From JACNKJ01 sp964344565 (GTDB lineage: Bacteria; Krumholzibacteriota; Krumholzibacteriia; JACNKJ01): 64,000 nt of DNA. This document shows, one piece after another, positions 42,528 to 52,100 of this stretch. The stretch spans positions 14,470-78,469 of the forward strand of contig CAYFNT010000018.1 of the NCBI GenBank assembly GCA_964344565.1. The letters are read 5' to 3'. The position numbers and the translations under genes are program-made. How positions within the stretch are numbered: the stretch's first letter is position 1; the number at the start of each line of letters is the position of its first letter. The notes beneath the pieces are model-generated. The model did no database searches, was not told the DNA's origin, and saw nothing but the letters and a program-made list of their open reading frames with translations.

Positions 42528-45461
42528 ATGCGCCCGAACGTCCCCTTGCGTCTCGTCGCGGCCATCCTGGCCCTGGCGCTCATCGCGCCCACCGCCCTCG
42601 CCTTCATGCCCGTCGACCAGAACGACGAGTATGAGATCCTTCTTCCCGCGTTCGACTTTCACGGATACAGGTCCTTCGCCGTGGAGCAGAGCGTGTCCGC
42701 GCTAAAGACCGATCTCAAAGCCCGCCACGACGCGGACTGGGAGGTCTGGTCCTGGAACGCGCGCACCGGCACGCCCCACTACGTCTACGGCTCGCCCATC
42801 GCCATGGGCGCCCATCTTTCCGGCGAAGCCGAGGCCGAGGCGGCGGCCCGGCAGGTCATCGCCGATCACCCTTCGGTCTTCGGCACGGGCGGCGAGAACC
42901 TGCGGCTCGCGGCCGTGGAGCATGCCAGGGGCAAGTGGGCCGTGCACTTCGACCAGGTTCACGAAGGCGTCGAGGTGACGGGCGGCAAGTCCGTGGTGCT
43001 CTTCGGAGACAGCGGTTCTCTCCTGCTCATGGGCTCGGACGTCTACTCGGACATCGAGCTTTCGCCCCTTCCTTCCTTTTCGCGCATGTCGGCCGAGGAC
43101 ATCGCCCGCGACGCGCTGCCCTTCGACGCGTCCACCGATCGACTCGACGGCGAGTCGCTGCTTCGGGTGCTGCCCGTGGCCTTGAGCGAGGATGCGGTGC
43201 GGCACCACCTGGTCTGGCGGGTGCGCGTGCGCACGGAAGAGCCTCTGGGCATCTGGGTCACCGACGTGGACGCCCACAGCGGTGAGATCATCCAGCGCCG
43301 CAACGACATCCACTTCGCCTACGGCGGCGACACCGAGATCGAGGCCCAGATCTACGGCTGGTGCGACGGCATCACCGTGACCACGATTCCCTACATCGAC
43401 CTCGACATCGCTGGCCTCGGCACGGTGACCAGCGACGAGAACGGCAACTGGACCATCGCCGGCAGCGGCGGCGACCGCAGCGTCAGCGCCGATCTCCACG
43501 GTCCCTACGTCTACGTGACAAACTACGCGGGCCCCGAAGCCTCATTCAGCGGCGTGGTGAGCGAGGATGTTCCCTTCACCGTCGACTTCGATTCCGGCAA
43601 CGCGCGTCAGGACGAGCTGGACACCTTCGACGCCGTCAACGACATCCACGACTTCTTCCAGCTCTTCGCGCCGGAGTTCGCCTACGCCAACCAGCAGATC
43701 CACGCGACCATCAATCGCGACGACGGCTACTGTCCCTGCAACGCCTGGTGGGACGGCACCATCAACTTCTGCTACAGCGCCTCGGGCTGCGCCAACACGG
43801 GCGAGCTGCAGCAGGTGGTGCATCACGAGTTCGGCCACGGCGTGCAGGCGGCCATCCTGGGTTACCAGGGCGAGGAGGGCCTGGGCGAGGGCAACAGCGA
43901 TATTCTCGGAAATCTGATCACCCAGGATTCGGTGATCGGCCGCGGCTTCTACCTGGGCAACTGCGTCAGCGGCATCCGGAACTCCGATAACGACCTCTGC
44001 TACCCCGACGACATGAACGGCAGCGTTCACCACGACGGACAGATCATCGCCGGCTTCAACTGGGACGCCATGGTTCTGCTGCAGGAACTCTACGACGGCG
44101 GCGAAAGCGCCTGGAACACGCCGGGCACCCTCGTGGCCGCGAGCAACTGGCACTACGGCCGCGTGCTCGGGCATCCCGAGTACCAGCCCGACCAGGTGCT
44201 CTGGACCTTCATCGCCGACGACGACGACGAGGACATCCTCAACGGCACGCCCCACGGCGACATCTACTGCGAGGCGGCCGAGAACCACTGCTTCGAGTGT
44301 CCGATCCCCGCGGGCATCGTCTTCGTGCACGTGCCGCTGGACGACACCACCGACAGCGACAACGCCTATCCCATCGACGCGACCATCTGGTCGGTGGAGG
44401 GCAACATCGACCCGTCCACCGTGAAGCTGCGCTATCGCTACGAGGGCGGCCTCTGGACTGAGGCGGCCATGAGCGACCTGGGCGGCGGCGAATTCGAGTC
44501 GAGCATTCCGCCAACCTCCGGCGGCCGCGTCGACTACTACCTCTACGCCGAGGATGACCTGGGCACGGTGGGCTATCACCCTGAAGACGGCCCCGCCGAG
44601 CCCTTCAGCTTCCTGGTGGCCTGGGCCATCGACCCGGCCGAGGAGACCGGCGACTGGACGGTGGGGGACATCTTCGACACCGCCGACGACGGCGAGTGGA
44701 ACCGCATGGATCCCGACGGCACCAGCGCCCAGCCCGAGGACGACCACACCAGCGAAGGCACCGACTGCTGGGTCACCGACGGGCGCATGGGAAGCAGCGA
44801 CGGCGCCAACGACGTGGACGGCGGCAAGACCACGCTCTTCAGTCCCGTCTACGATCTCGCCGGCGCCAGTTCCGTGAGCATTCGCTACTGGAAGTGGTAC
44901 TCCAACGACAAGGGACCCAATCCGGGCGAGGACACCTGGCGCAGCTACTTCTCCAACGACGGCGGTTCGAGCTGGACCGCTCTCGAGGCCACGCAGTCCA
45001 GTACCAACGCCTGGGTCTCGGTGATCTTCGATCTGAACGACTGGGTGACCGAATACGGCCAGGTGCAGTTCAAGTTCGTGGCGGAAGACTCCGGGGACAA
45101 CTCCCTGGTGGAGGCCGCCATCGACGACGTGTCCATCACCGCCCTCTTCGGAACAGGCGTCGACGACGACTTCGCCGTGAGCGTGCCTCTTCGTCTCGAG
45201 CAGAACGCGCCCAATCCCTTCAATCCGCGCACGGAGATCGCTTTCTCGCTACCGGCAAGCGGACGCGTGGACCTGAGCGTCTTCGATGTGGCCGGACGCA
45301 TGGTCAGGAACCTCGCCGCCGGCAACATGGACGCCGGCGAGCATCGCGTGATCTGGGATGGTCGCGACGAGCAGGGCGAGCCCGTGGGAAGCGGCGTCTA
45401 CTTCTATCGACTCGCCACGGAAGACGGCATGAAGAGCCGGAGAATGATTCTAATTAAGTAA
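42528..45461 (+). CDS. Secreted thermolysin-like metalloprotease with FlgD/T9SS-like C-terminal domain (copy 1)
   Basis: A 977-residue exported protease. It has a signal peptide (LRLVAAILALALIAPTALAF) and an N-terminal propeptide of FTP type (~60-230; ADHPSVFG, HHLVWRVRVRTEEPLGIWV). The gluzincin catalytic domain has zinc motif HEFGH (~431-435), downstream glutamate EGNSDILGN, and HHDGQIIAGFNWDAM. A beta-rich region follows (~640-880). The C-terminal ~90 residues are RLEQNAPNPFNPRTEIAF ... GVYFYRLATEDGMKS, a FlgD-Ig/type-A sorting-like domain typical of exported proteins in FCB-group phyla. It is 35 bp away from a similar palindrome and terminator, and a paralogue follows downstream. Confidence 0.85.
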   Translation: MRPNVPLRLVAAILALALIAPTALAFMPVDQNDEYEILLPAFDFHGYRSFAVEQSVSALKTDLKARHDADWEVWSWNARTGTPHYVYGSPIAMGAHLSGEAEAEAAARQVIADHPSVFGTGGENLRLAAVEHARGKWAVHFDQVHEGVEVTGGKSVVLFGDSGSLLLMGSDVYSDIELSPLPSFSRMSAEDIARDALPFDASTDRLDGESLLRVLPVALSEDAVRHHLVWRVRVRTEEPLGIWVTDVDAHSGEIIQRRNDIHFAYGGDTEIEAQIYGWCDGITVTTIPYIDLDIAGLGTVTSDENGNWTIAGSGGDRSVSADLHGPYVYVTNYAGPEASFSGVVSEDVPFTVDFDSGNARQDELDTFDAVNDIHDFFQLFAPEFAYANQQIHATINRDDGYCPCNAWWDGTINFCYSASGCANTGELQQVVHHEFGHGVQAAILGYQGEEGLGEGNSDILGNLITQDSVIGRGFYLGNCVSGIRNSDNDLCYPDDMNGSVHHDGQIIAGFNWDAMVLLQELYDGGESAWNTPGTLVAASNWHYGRVLGHPEYQPDQVLWTFIADDDDEDILNGTPHGDIYCEAAENHCFECPIPAGIVFVHVPLDDTTDSDNAYPIDATIWSVEGNIDPSTVKLRYRYEGGLWTEAAMSDLGGGEFESSIPPTSGGRVDYYLYAEDDLGTVGYHPEDGPAEPFSFLVAWAIDPAEETGDWTVGDIFDTADDGEWNRMDPDGTSAQPEDDHTSEGTDCWVTDGRMGSSDGANDVDGGKTTLFSPVYDLAGASSVSIRYWKWYSNDKGPNPGEDTWRSYFSNDGGSSWTALEATQSSTNAWVSVIFDLNDWVTEYGQVQFKFVAEDSGDNSLVEAAIDDVSITALFGTGVDDDFAVSVPLRLEQNAPNPFNPRTEIAFSLPASGRVDLSVFDVAGRMVRNLAAGNMDAGEHRVIWDGRDEQGEPVGSGVYFYRLATEDGMKSRRMILIK

Positions 45462-45472
45462 GACTCGGGAAT

Positions 45473-45486
45473 TGTACACGTGTACA
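45473..45486. promoter_or_regulatory. Palindrome TGTACACGTGTACA (copy 2)
   Basis: A perfect 14-bp palindrome 11 bp after the stop of the first protease; its 13-bp core also occurs at 38158. Both copies lie just downstream of a gene end. Role unknown. Confidence 0.35.
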
Positions 45487-45515
45487 GTCCGATCCTCTGA
45501 CACTGCAAACACATC

Positions 45516-45544
45516 GGGGGAGGCGCCATGCCTCCCCCAGTTTC
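45516..45544 (+). terminator. GGGGGAGGC hairpin terminator
   Basis: GGGGGAGGC, GCCAT loop, GCCTCCCCC, then AGTTTCG. It belongs to the same hairpin family as those at 3971, 48837, 48881 and 49008. Confidence 0.7.
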
Positions 45545-45602
45545 GTATAATCCATACGGCAGGACCGCCGACCTTCCCAAAGATTATAAAAGCATAGTAT
45601 AA

Positions 45603-45695
45603 TTCACATGCTCCACGCCCGAGTGCTGCTACTGCTGGTGGCCGTGGACATCGGCCCGCGAGTCCAGCTGGAGCACCATTAAGCAGCTATTCTGA
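45603..45695 (+). pseudogene. 3' remnant of a secreted-protein gene carrying the WSxIKxLF tail
   Basis: A 30-codon stretch downstream of a TAA reads to TGA 45693-45695 and ends in ARESSWSTIKQLF, an excellent match to the shared C-terminal signature. The upstream part (CCYCWWPW) has no start or signal peptide, so this is a decayed fragment of such a gene stranded between the two proteases. The rest of the 485-bp gap between the proteases holds a TATAAT (45597-45602) and a likely protease promoter near TACAAT (45890-45895), and nothing else recognisable. Confidence 0.6.
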
Positions 45696-45946
45696 TCCAT
45701 AACTAGCCATTTATCGAAGTGATCGGGAACACTGTTAACCCCTTGCGGACCGGGCTAGTTTTTATTTTCTTGGAAATTATACACCTTCTTGAATTCGAGG
45801 CGTCAGTCTCGATGAGGGGTTGGGGCCCCGATCTTCCCCATAGAACAGCAGCACGGCCCCTTCCCCGTTCCCAATTCCCGTTCATTTGTGGTACAATTAT
45901 CGCCTCATCCAATCCCCATGTCCCCCTTCCATATAGGAGGCTCCCT

Positions 45947-48829
45947 GTGAAGCAGTCCCGCTTCAGCCTTGCTCTGACCACTCTCGGCCTCGCGCTGGTT
46001 TTGACCATCGGGCAGGCGTTCAAGGCACCGGAACACTCACACGATTTCGCCATCCCTCTCGGCACCTATGACCTCCACAACTATGAATCCTTCACGACGC
46101 TTCAGGCTAGCGCCGCGGTGGAAGAGGGGCTCGCCCACGACCTGGGCGGCAACTGGCATGTATGGTCTTGGAATTCCCAGGCCAGCACACCCCATATCGC
46201 CTATGGCAATACGGCCTACAGCGCCGGCATGCGTTCCGAGGTGGACCTGGATGCCGCCACCCTTCGTCTCTTCGACGAACAGGCCGAGCACCTCGGTGCC
46301 GCGGGCGTTGAGCTGCAGATCACAGACCGCGTGAGCTACAAGGGCAAGTGGGTCGCGCACCTCGCCCAGACCTACGAGGGCCTCGAGGTCTGGCAGGGCA
46401 AGGCCTTTGCCGCCTTCACCGAGGATGGTCGTCTGATTGCGATGGGCTCGGATCTCTTCAACGACATCGAGCTGTCGGCCATGCCCGCCATTTCCGCCGA
46501 GCAGGCCGAGCAGATCGCGCGCATGGATGTCGGCTTCAATCCCGCTGAAGATAGCGTCGAGGCCGCGCCCGAACTGATGGTCCTTCCGGTGCCCCTCAGC
46601 GAGGAGAGCGTGGAGCATCATCTGGTCTGGCGCTTGCGCGTTCACACGGCCGATCCGGTCGGCATCTGGGTGACCCACGTGGACGCTCACAACGGCGAGG
46701 TCGTCTGGCGATACAACGACGTGCACTTCCTCATCGAAGGCGACACGAACTCCGAAGTGCAGCCGGACACCTGGTGCAACGGCATTCATGATCAGGCCGT
46801 GCCCTACCTGCGTGTGCAGGTTTCTGGCAGCGGGACGGTCTACACCGACGAGAACGGCGATTGGAGCAGTCCCAGCGGCACGGCGCAGGTCACCGCCGAC
46901 CTCTACGGTCCCTACTGCAACATCACGAATTCGGGAGGTCCCGAAGCTTCGTTCACGGGAACCGCCTGGGAAGGCACCCCGCTGACCATCTCCTACGACG
47001 ACATGAACGCGCAGAACGATGAGCGCGACGTTTTCGATGCCGTCAACGATATTCATGACTTCTTCCAGCTCTGGGCTCCGGAGTTCGCGCTGCCGAACCA
47101 GCGGATGAACGCCTACGTGAGTCTCAACGACAACTGCAACGCCTATTGGAACGGCAGCATCAACTTCTTCACCGAGGGCGGCGGCTGCGCCAACACCGGT
47201 GAGATCCAGGGCGTGGTACATCACGAATTCGGTCATGGCGTTCAGGCCGCCATCCTCGGATGGCAGGGCGACCAGGGTCTGGGCGAGGGCAACTCCGACG
47301 TCCTGGCCAACCTCATGACGCAGGAGTCCATCATCGGGCGCGGCTTCTACCTGGGCAACTGCACCAGCGGAATCCGCAACTCCGACAACGATATGATCTA
47401 CCCTGAAGACATGAACGGGCAGATCCATCACGACGGTCAGATCATCGCGGGCTTCCACTGGGACATCATGATGGGCATGCAGTCCAACTACGGCGACGAG
47501 CAGGGCACCATCAAGGCCGCCGAGCGCTGGCACTACGGGCGTCTGATGGGGCATCCCACCAATCAGCCCGACCAGGTCTTCTGGACCTTCATGGCCGACG
47601 ACGACGATGGCGACCTGGACAATGGAACGCCTCACTACAGCATTCTTTCCGCGGCGGCCACGCATCACGGCTACGACGTTCCGCCCATCCTCGTGGGTGT
47701 GCTCTTCGAGCATACGCCGCTGACCGACACCGGCGACATGGACGGTCCCTACACCGTGGGCGCGACCATCTCGTCAACGGAGGGTCCGCTGGATCCCGAG
47801 TCGGCCACCATCTACTACCGTCATAATGGCGGTTCCTGGAACAGCGTGGATATGGACACCATGAACGGCTCCTACTTCTTCGGACAGATTCCGGGGCAGC
47901 AGGCAGGCCAGGTGGACTATTACATCTACGCCGAGGACACTATTGGCACCACGGGCACGTCGCCCTGGGGCGCCCCGAATGTCTTCCACAAGTTCTTCGT
48001 GGCCTGGCGCCTGGAGGACATGGAAATCGACGCCGGCTGGAGCACCGAAGCCACCGCCAGTACGGGACACTGGGAGCGCGTGGATCCCATCGGCACCACC
48101 GCCCAGCCCGAGGACGACATCAGCCACCCCGGAACCCTGTGTTGGGTGACCGGCCAGCACACGCCCGGCGAGGCCGATGACTTCAACGACGTGACCGGCG
48201 GCACGGTCACGCTGCTTTCGCCCATCTACGACCTGAGCCAGGCCACCGAGGTCTACATCAGCTACTGGTACTGGTACTACGGCCGCACGGGTGACTCCTG
48301 GACGGCGTCGATCTCGAATGATGGCGGGTCCAATTGGGTCGAGCTGGATCTCGACACCGGCTCGATGGAAGCATACTGGAAGGACAACGATTTCTACCTG
48401 CACGATCTGTTCGCCCAGCCGGGACAGGTTCAGTTCAAGTTCGTGGTCAAGGACGGCACGATTCCGACGCTCGTGGAAGGCGCCCTGGACGATCTCATGA
48501 TCCACGCGGTCATAGGCGGCACGAACGTGGACGACGAGTTCACCATCGGCGTGCCCCTGCGCCTCGAGCAGAACCATCCGAATCCCTTCAACCCGCGCAC
48601 CGAGATCAAGTTTGCCCTCGAGACCGACGGTCGCGTGGACCTGAAGGTCTTCGACGTCAACGGCCGCCTGGTGCGCACCCTCGTCGCGGACAGCATGCCC
48701 GCCGGCGAGCACCGCGTCATCTGGGAGGGCCGCGACCAGAAGGGCAACTCCGTGGGCAGCGGCGTCTACCTCTATCGCCTCTCGGCGAACGGAGAAGTGA
48801 AGAGCCGCACCATGGTTCTCATCAAATAG
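45947..48829 (+). CDS. Secreted thermolysin-like metalloprotease with FlgD/T9SS-like C-terminal domain (copy 2)
   Basis: A 960-residue paralogue of the upstream protease with the same order of parts: signal peptide (LALTTLGLALVLTIGQAF), FTP-like propeptide, gluzincin domain with HEFGHGVQAAILG and EGNSDVLAN, beta-rich region, and C-terminal RLEQNHPNPFNPRTEIKF ... GVYLYRLSANGEVKS. GTG 45947 follows AGGAGG by 6 bases; an upstream in-frame extension lacks a signal peptide. The two copies align over their whole length and arose by tandem duplication. They are probably secreted together and mature by propeptide removal. Confidence 0.85.
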   Translation: MKQSRFSLALTTLGLALVLTIGQAFKAPEHSHDFAIPLGTYDLHNYESFTTLQASAAVEEGLAHDLGGNWHVWSWNSQASTPHIAYGNTAYSAGMRSEVDLDAATLRLFDEQAEHLGAAGVELQITDRVSYKGKWVAHLAQTYEGLEVWQGKAFAAFTEDGRLIAMGSDLFNDIELSAMPAISAEQAEQIARMDVGFNPAEDSVEAAPELMVLPVPLSEESVEHHLVWRLRVHTADPVGIWVTHVDAHNGEVVWRYNDVHFLIEGDTNSEVQPDTWCNGIHDQAVPYLRVQVSGSGTVYTDENGDWSSPSGTAQVTADLYGPYCNITNSGGPEASFTGTAWEGTPLTISYDDMNAQNDERDVFDAVNDIHDFFQLWAPEFALPNQRMNAYVSLNDNCNAYWNGSINFFTEGGGCANTGEIQGVVHHEFGHGVQAAILGWQGDQGLGEGNSDVLANLMTQESIIGRGFYLGNCTSGIRNSDNDMIYPEDMNGQIHHDGQIIAGFHWDIMMGMQSNYGDEQGTIKAAERWHYGRLMGHPTNQPDQVFWTFMADDDDGDLDNGTPHYSILSAAATHHGYDVPPILVGVLFEHTPLTDTGDMDGPYTVGATISSTEGPLDPESATIYYRHNGGSWNSVDMDTMNGSYFFGQIPGQQAGQVDYYIYAEDTIGTTGTSPWGAPNVFHKFFVAWRLEDMEIDAGWSTEATASTGHWERVDPIGTTAQPEDDISHPGTLCWVTGQHTPGEADDFNDVTGGTVTLLSPIYDLSQATEVYISYWYWYYGRTGDSWTASISNDGGSNWVELDLDTGSMEAYWKDNDFYLHDLFAQPGQVQFKFVVKDGTIPTLVEGALDDLMIHAVIGGTNVDDEFTIGVPLRLEQNHPNPFNPRTEIKFALETDGRVDLKVFDVNGRLVRTLVADSMPAGEHRVIWEGRDQKGNSVGSGVYLYRLSANGEVKSRTMVLIK

Positions 48830-48836
48830 GGAGCGA

Positions 48837-48857
48837 GGGAGGCAGAACGCCTCCCCC
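48837..48857 (+). terminator. Hairpin terminator after the second protease
   Basis: GGGAGGC, AGAAC loop, GCCTCCC, 7 bp after the stop. A member of the recurring GGGAGGC hairpin family; no T run follows. Confidence 0.6.
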
Positions 48858-48863
48858 TCACTA

Positions 48864-49114
48864 GAGCTTCGCAAATCGTTCGGGGGAGGCGTCCTGCCTC
48901 CCCCGTTCTCTATTTTCGAGAAGCGCTGTGGCTCACTGAGCGTGACTTGCGAGTCTGCGAGCGGGAACGCGAGGTGAGGCCACGAGCGCCGAGCTTCGCA
49001 AATCGTTCGGGGGAGGCGTCCTGCCTCCCCCGTTCTCTATTTCTTAGAAGCGCAGTGGCTCACAGAGCGTGACTTGCGAGTCTGCGAGCGGGAACGCGAG
49101 GTGAGGCCACGAGC
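48864..49114. repeat. Tandem duplication of the carB 3' end with its terminator (2 x 124 bp)
   Basis: Unit 1 (48864-48987) and unit 2 (48991-49114) are near-identical 124-bp direct repeats separated by GCC. Each contains the hairpin CGGGGGAGGC-GTCCT-GCCTCCCCCG and a stretch that, on the minus strand, encodes an Arg/Ser-rich tail. Unit 2 encodes the actual CarB C-terminus; unit 1 encodes a matching tail ending SHSASRK plus stop. Confidence 0.85.
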
Positions 49115-52100
49115 TTCCCCTAGGCCCTCGCGCTGGGCGCGGATGCCGTCCACCGCGGCGCGAGCTCCGGCGAGAGTGGTGATGCAGGGGATGTCCATGG
49201 CCGTGGCGCTGGAACGGATGGGCAGCTCGTCGAAGCGGCTGGCCTGTCCCAGGGGCGTGTTGATGACCATCTGCACCTCGCCGGCCCTGATGAGATCGGC
49301 CACGTGGGGGCTGCCCTCGCCGACCTTGGCCACGGCCTCCACCTCGAGTCCCCGCTCGCGCAGATAGAGCGCGCAGCCTCGGGTGGCCACCAGGCCGAAG
49401 CCCATGGTGTCCAGCTGGCGGGCGATGGAGAAGAGCGCGGGCTTGTCGCGGTCGTTCACGCTGAGGAAGACGCGCCCCTGGTCGGGGAGGCCCTGTCCCG
49501 TGGCGAGATGGGCCTTGGCGAATGCCTCGGCGAAACTGCCGCCCAAGCCCATGACCTCGCCGGTACTCTTCATCTCAGGACCCAGGAGCCGGTCGCTTCT
49601 GGGGAATCGGCGGAAGGGAAAGACCGGAGCCTTCACGAAGAAGCCCTCCGGCGGCGACGCTTCGCTGACGCCCTGATCCGCAAGGCTTCGGCCCAACATG
49701 CATCGCGTGGCGATCTTGCTGAGGGGCATCCCCGTGGCCTTTTCCAGGAAAGGCACCGTGCGCGAGGCCCGCGGGTTGACCTCGAGTACGAAGACCTCGC
49801 CGCCACGACAGGCGAACTGGATGTTGAGCAGCCCCCGCACGCCCAACTCAACGGCGATGCGTTCGGCGTACTCCCGCATGAGTCCGAGTTCCTCGGCGCC
49901 GGAGTCATGGGGCGGGTACACGGCGAAGCTGTCTCCGCTGTGGATTCCGGCCTCCTCGATGTGCTGCATGATCCCGCCGATGAGCACTTCCTCTCCGTCG
50001 GCCACGGCGTCCAGATCGTATTCCGTGGCGCCCTCCAGGAACTGATCGATGAGCACGGGATGATCCGGCGAGACCCGCGCGGCTTCGTGGAAGAACTCGC
50101 GAAGCTCCGCGCCGTCGTAGATCACGCGCATGGCCCGTCCGCCGAGCACGAAGCTGGGGCGCATCATCACGGGGAAGCCCAGGCATTTCGCGACGCTCAG
50201 GGCCTCGTCCAGGGAGCGCGCCGTGCCGAAGGCGGGGGCGGGAATGTCGAGTTTGGCGAGGGTCGCGCCGAAGCGGTCCCGGTCCTCCGCACGATCGATG
50301 GCCTCCACGGAGGTGCCGAGCAGCGTGACGCCCGCCGCCGCCAGTTCGCCGGCCAGCTTCAGGGGAGTCTGTCCGCCAAGGGTGGGAATTACGCCCAGAG
50401 GCCGCTCGGTCTCGACGATCTGCATGACCTCTTCGAAGCGCAGGGGCTCGAAGTAGAGCCGGTCGGAGATGTCGTAGTCGGTGCTCACGGTCTCCGGATT
50501 GCAGTTGACCATGACGGCTTCGATGCCGTCCTCTCGCAGGGCCTCCACCGCGTGACAGCAACAGGCGTCGAACTCGATGCCCTGGCCGATGCGATTGGGC
50601 CCGCTTCCCAGCACGATCACCTTGGGACGATCCGTGGGGCGGCTCTCGCAGGGCCCGTCCTCCCAGGTGGAATAGAGATAGGGCGTGTTGGCGGGGAACT
50701 CGGCGGCGCAGCTGTCCACCCGACGGAAGACAGGTTCGAGCTCCAGGGCTCGCCGTCTCGCGCGCAGATCCTCGGGGGGGCACCCGCCCTGCAGCAGCGA
50801 GGCGATACGGCGGTCGCTGAAACCCTCGCGTTTGGCCTCGCGCAGGAGTTCGGCGGGCAGCTCCTCCAGGCTGAAGCTGCGCAGTCGTCCCTCCACCTCG
50901 GCCAGGCGGGCGAGGTTGTCCAGGAACCAGGGATCGATGCCCGTGATGCGGTGGATTTCCTCGGTGCCGAATCCGAGCCGCATCGCTTCGTGCAGATCAC
51001 GCAGCCTGTCCGGATGCGGACGCGCCAGGGCCGCCCTGAGTTCTTCGCCGCCGCGTCCCGTGGCCGTGGAGCACCAACCGTCCAGGCCCAGCTCCAGTGA
51101 GCGCAGGGCCTTCTGCAGAGCTTCCCGGAAACTGCGGCCCATGGCCATGACCTCGCCCACCGACTGCATGCTGGTGCCGAGGCGGTCGGGAGTGCCCGGG
51201 AACTTCTCGAAGGACCAGCGCGGCACCTTCACCACCGTGTAGTCGATGCTGGGTTCGAAGCAGGCCGAGCTCACGCCCGTGATCTCGTTGGGAAGTTCGT
51301 CGAGGGTGTATCCGATTGCGAGCAGGGTGGCGATCTTGGCGATGGGATAGCCCGTGGCCTTGCTGGCCAGGGCGCTGGATCGGCTCACGCGGGGATTCAT
51401 CTCGATGACCACGTGCTCGCCGCTTTCGGGATCCACGGCGAACTGCACGTTGGAGCCGCCGGTGGCCACGCCCACGGCGTCCATCACGCGCAGGGCCTCG
51501 TCCCGGAGCAACTGATACTCGCGGTCGCTGAGGGTCTGGGCCGGCGCGACGGTGATGCTGTCGCCCGTATGCACGCCCATGGCATCGAAGTTCTCGATGG
51601 AACAGACCACGATGCCGTTGCCCACCCGGTCGCGCACCACCTCGAGCTCGTATTCCTTCCATCCGAGCACGCTCTCCTCCGCGAGCACGCTGCCCTCCGG
51701 CGAGAGCGAAAGCCCCTCGGCCAGAATGGACAGGAACTCGTCCCGATTCTCGGCGATGCCGCTGCCGGATCCGCCCAGGGTGAAGCTGGCCCGCAGGATG
51801 GAGGGGAAGCCCAGCTGATCCATGGCCGCTTCGGCTTCGTCCAGACTGCGCAGGAGCAGGCTGCGCGGCGTGCGCAGACCGATCTCCTCCATGGCCTTCT
51901 TGAAGCGCTCACGATCCTCGGCCAGGCGCACGCTCCGGACGCCCGCGCCGATCATCTCCACGCCGAACTTTTCGAGGAGCCCCGATTCGGCGAGTTCGAG
52001 GCCGAGGTTGAGGCCGGTCTGCCCGCCCACGGTGGGCAGCAGGGCCTCCGGCCTCTCCTGCTCGATGATCTTCGCCAGCCGCGACGCGCAGAGCGGCTCG

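Noticed and set aside
45609..45683. Short frame MLHARVLLLLVAVDIGPRVQ at the remnant locus
   Set aside because: No ribosome-binding site; the overlapping frame with the SSWSTIKQLF end matches a known local pattern better.
42528..48829. Genuine type IX secretion substrates
   Set aside because: The C-terminal NPFNPxT domain is similar, but no T9SS gene is in the window, so only a FlgD/T9SS-like fold is claimed.
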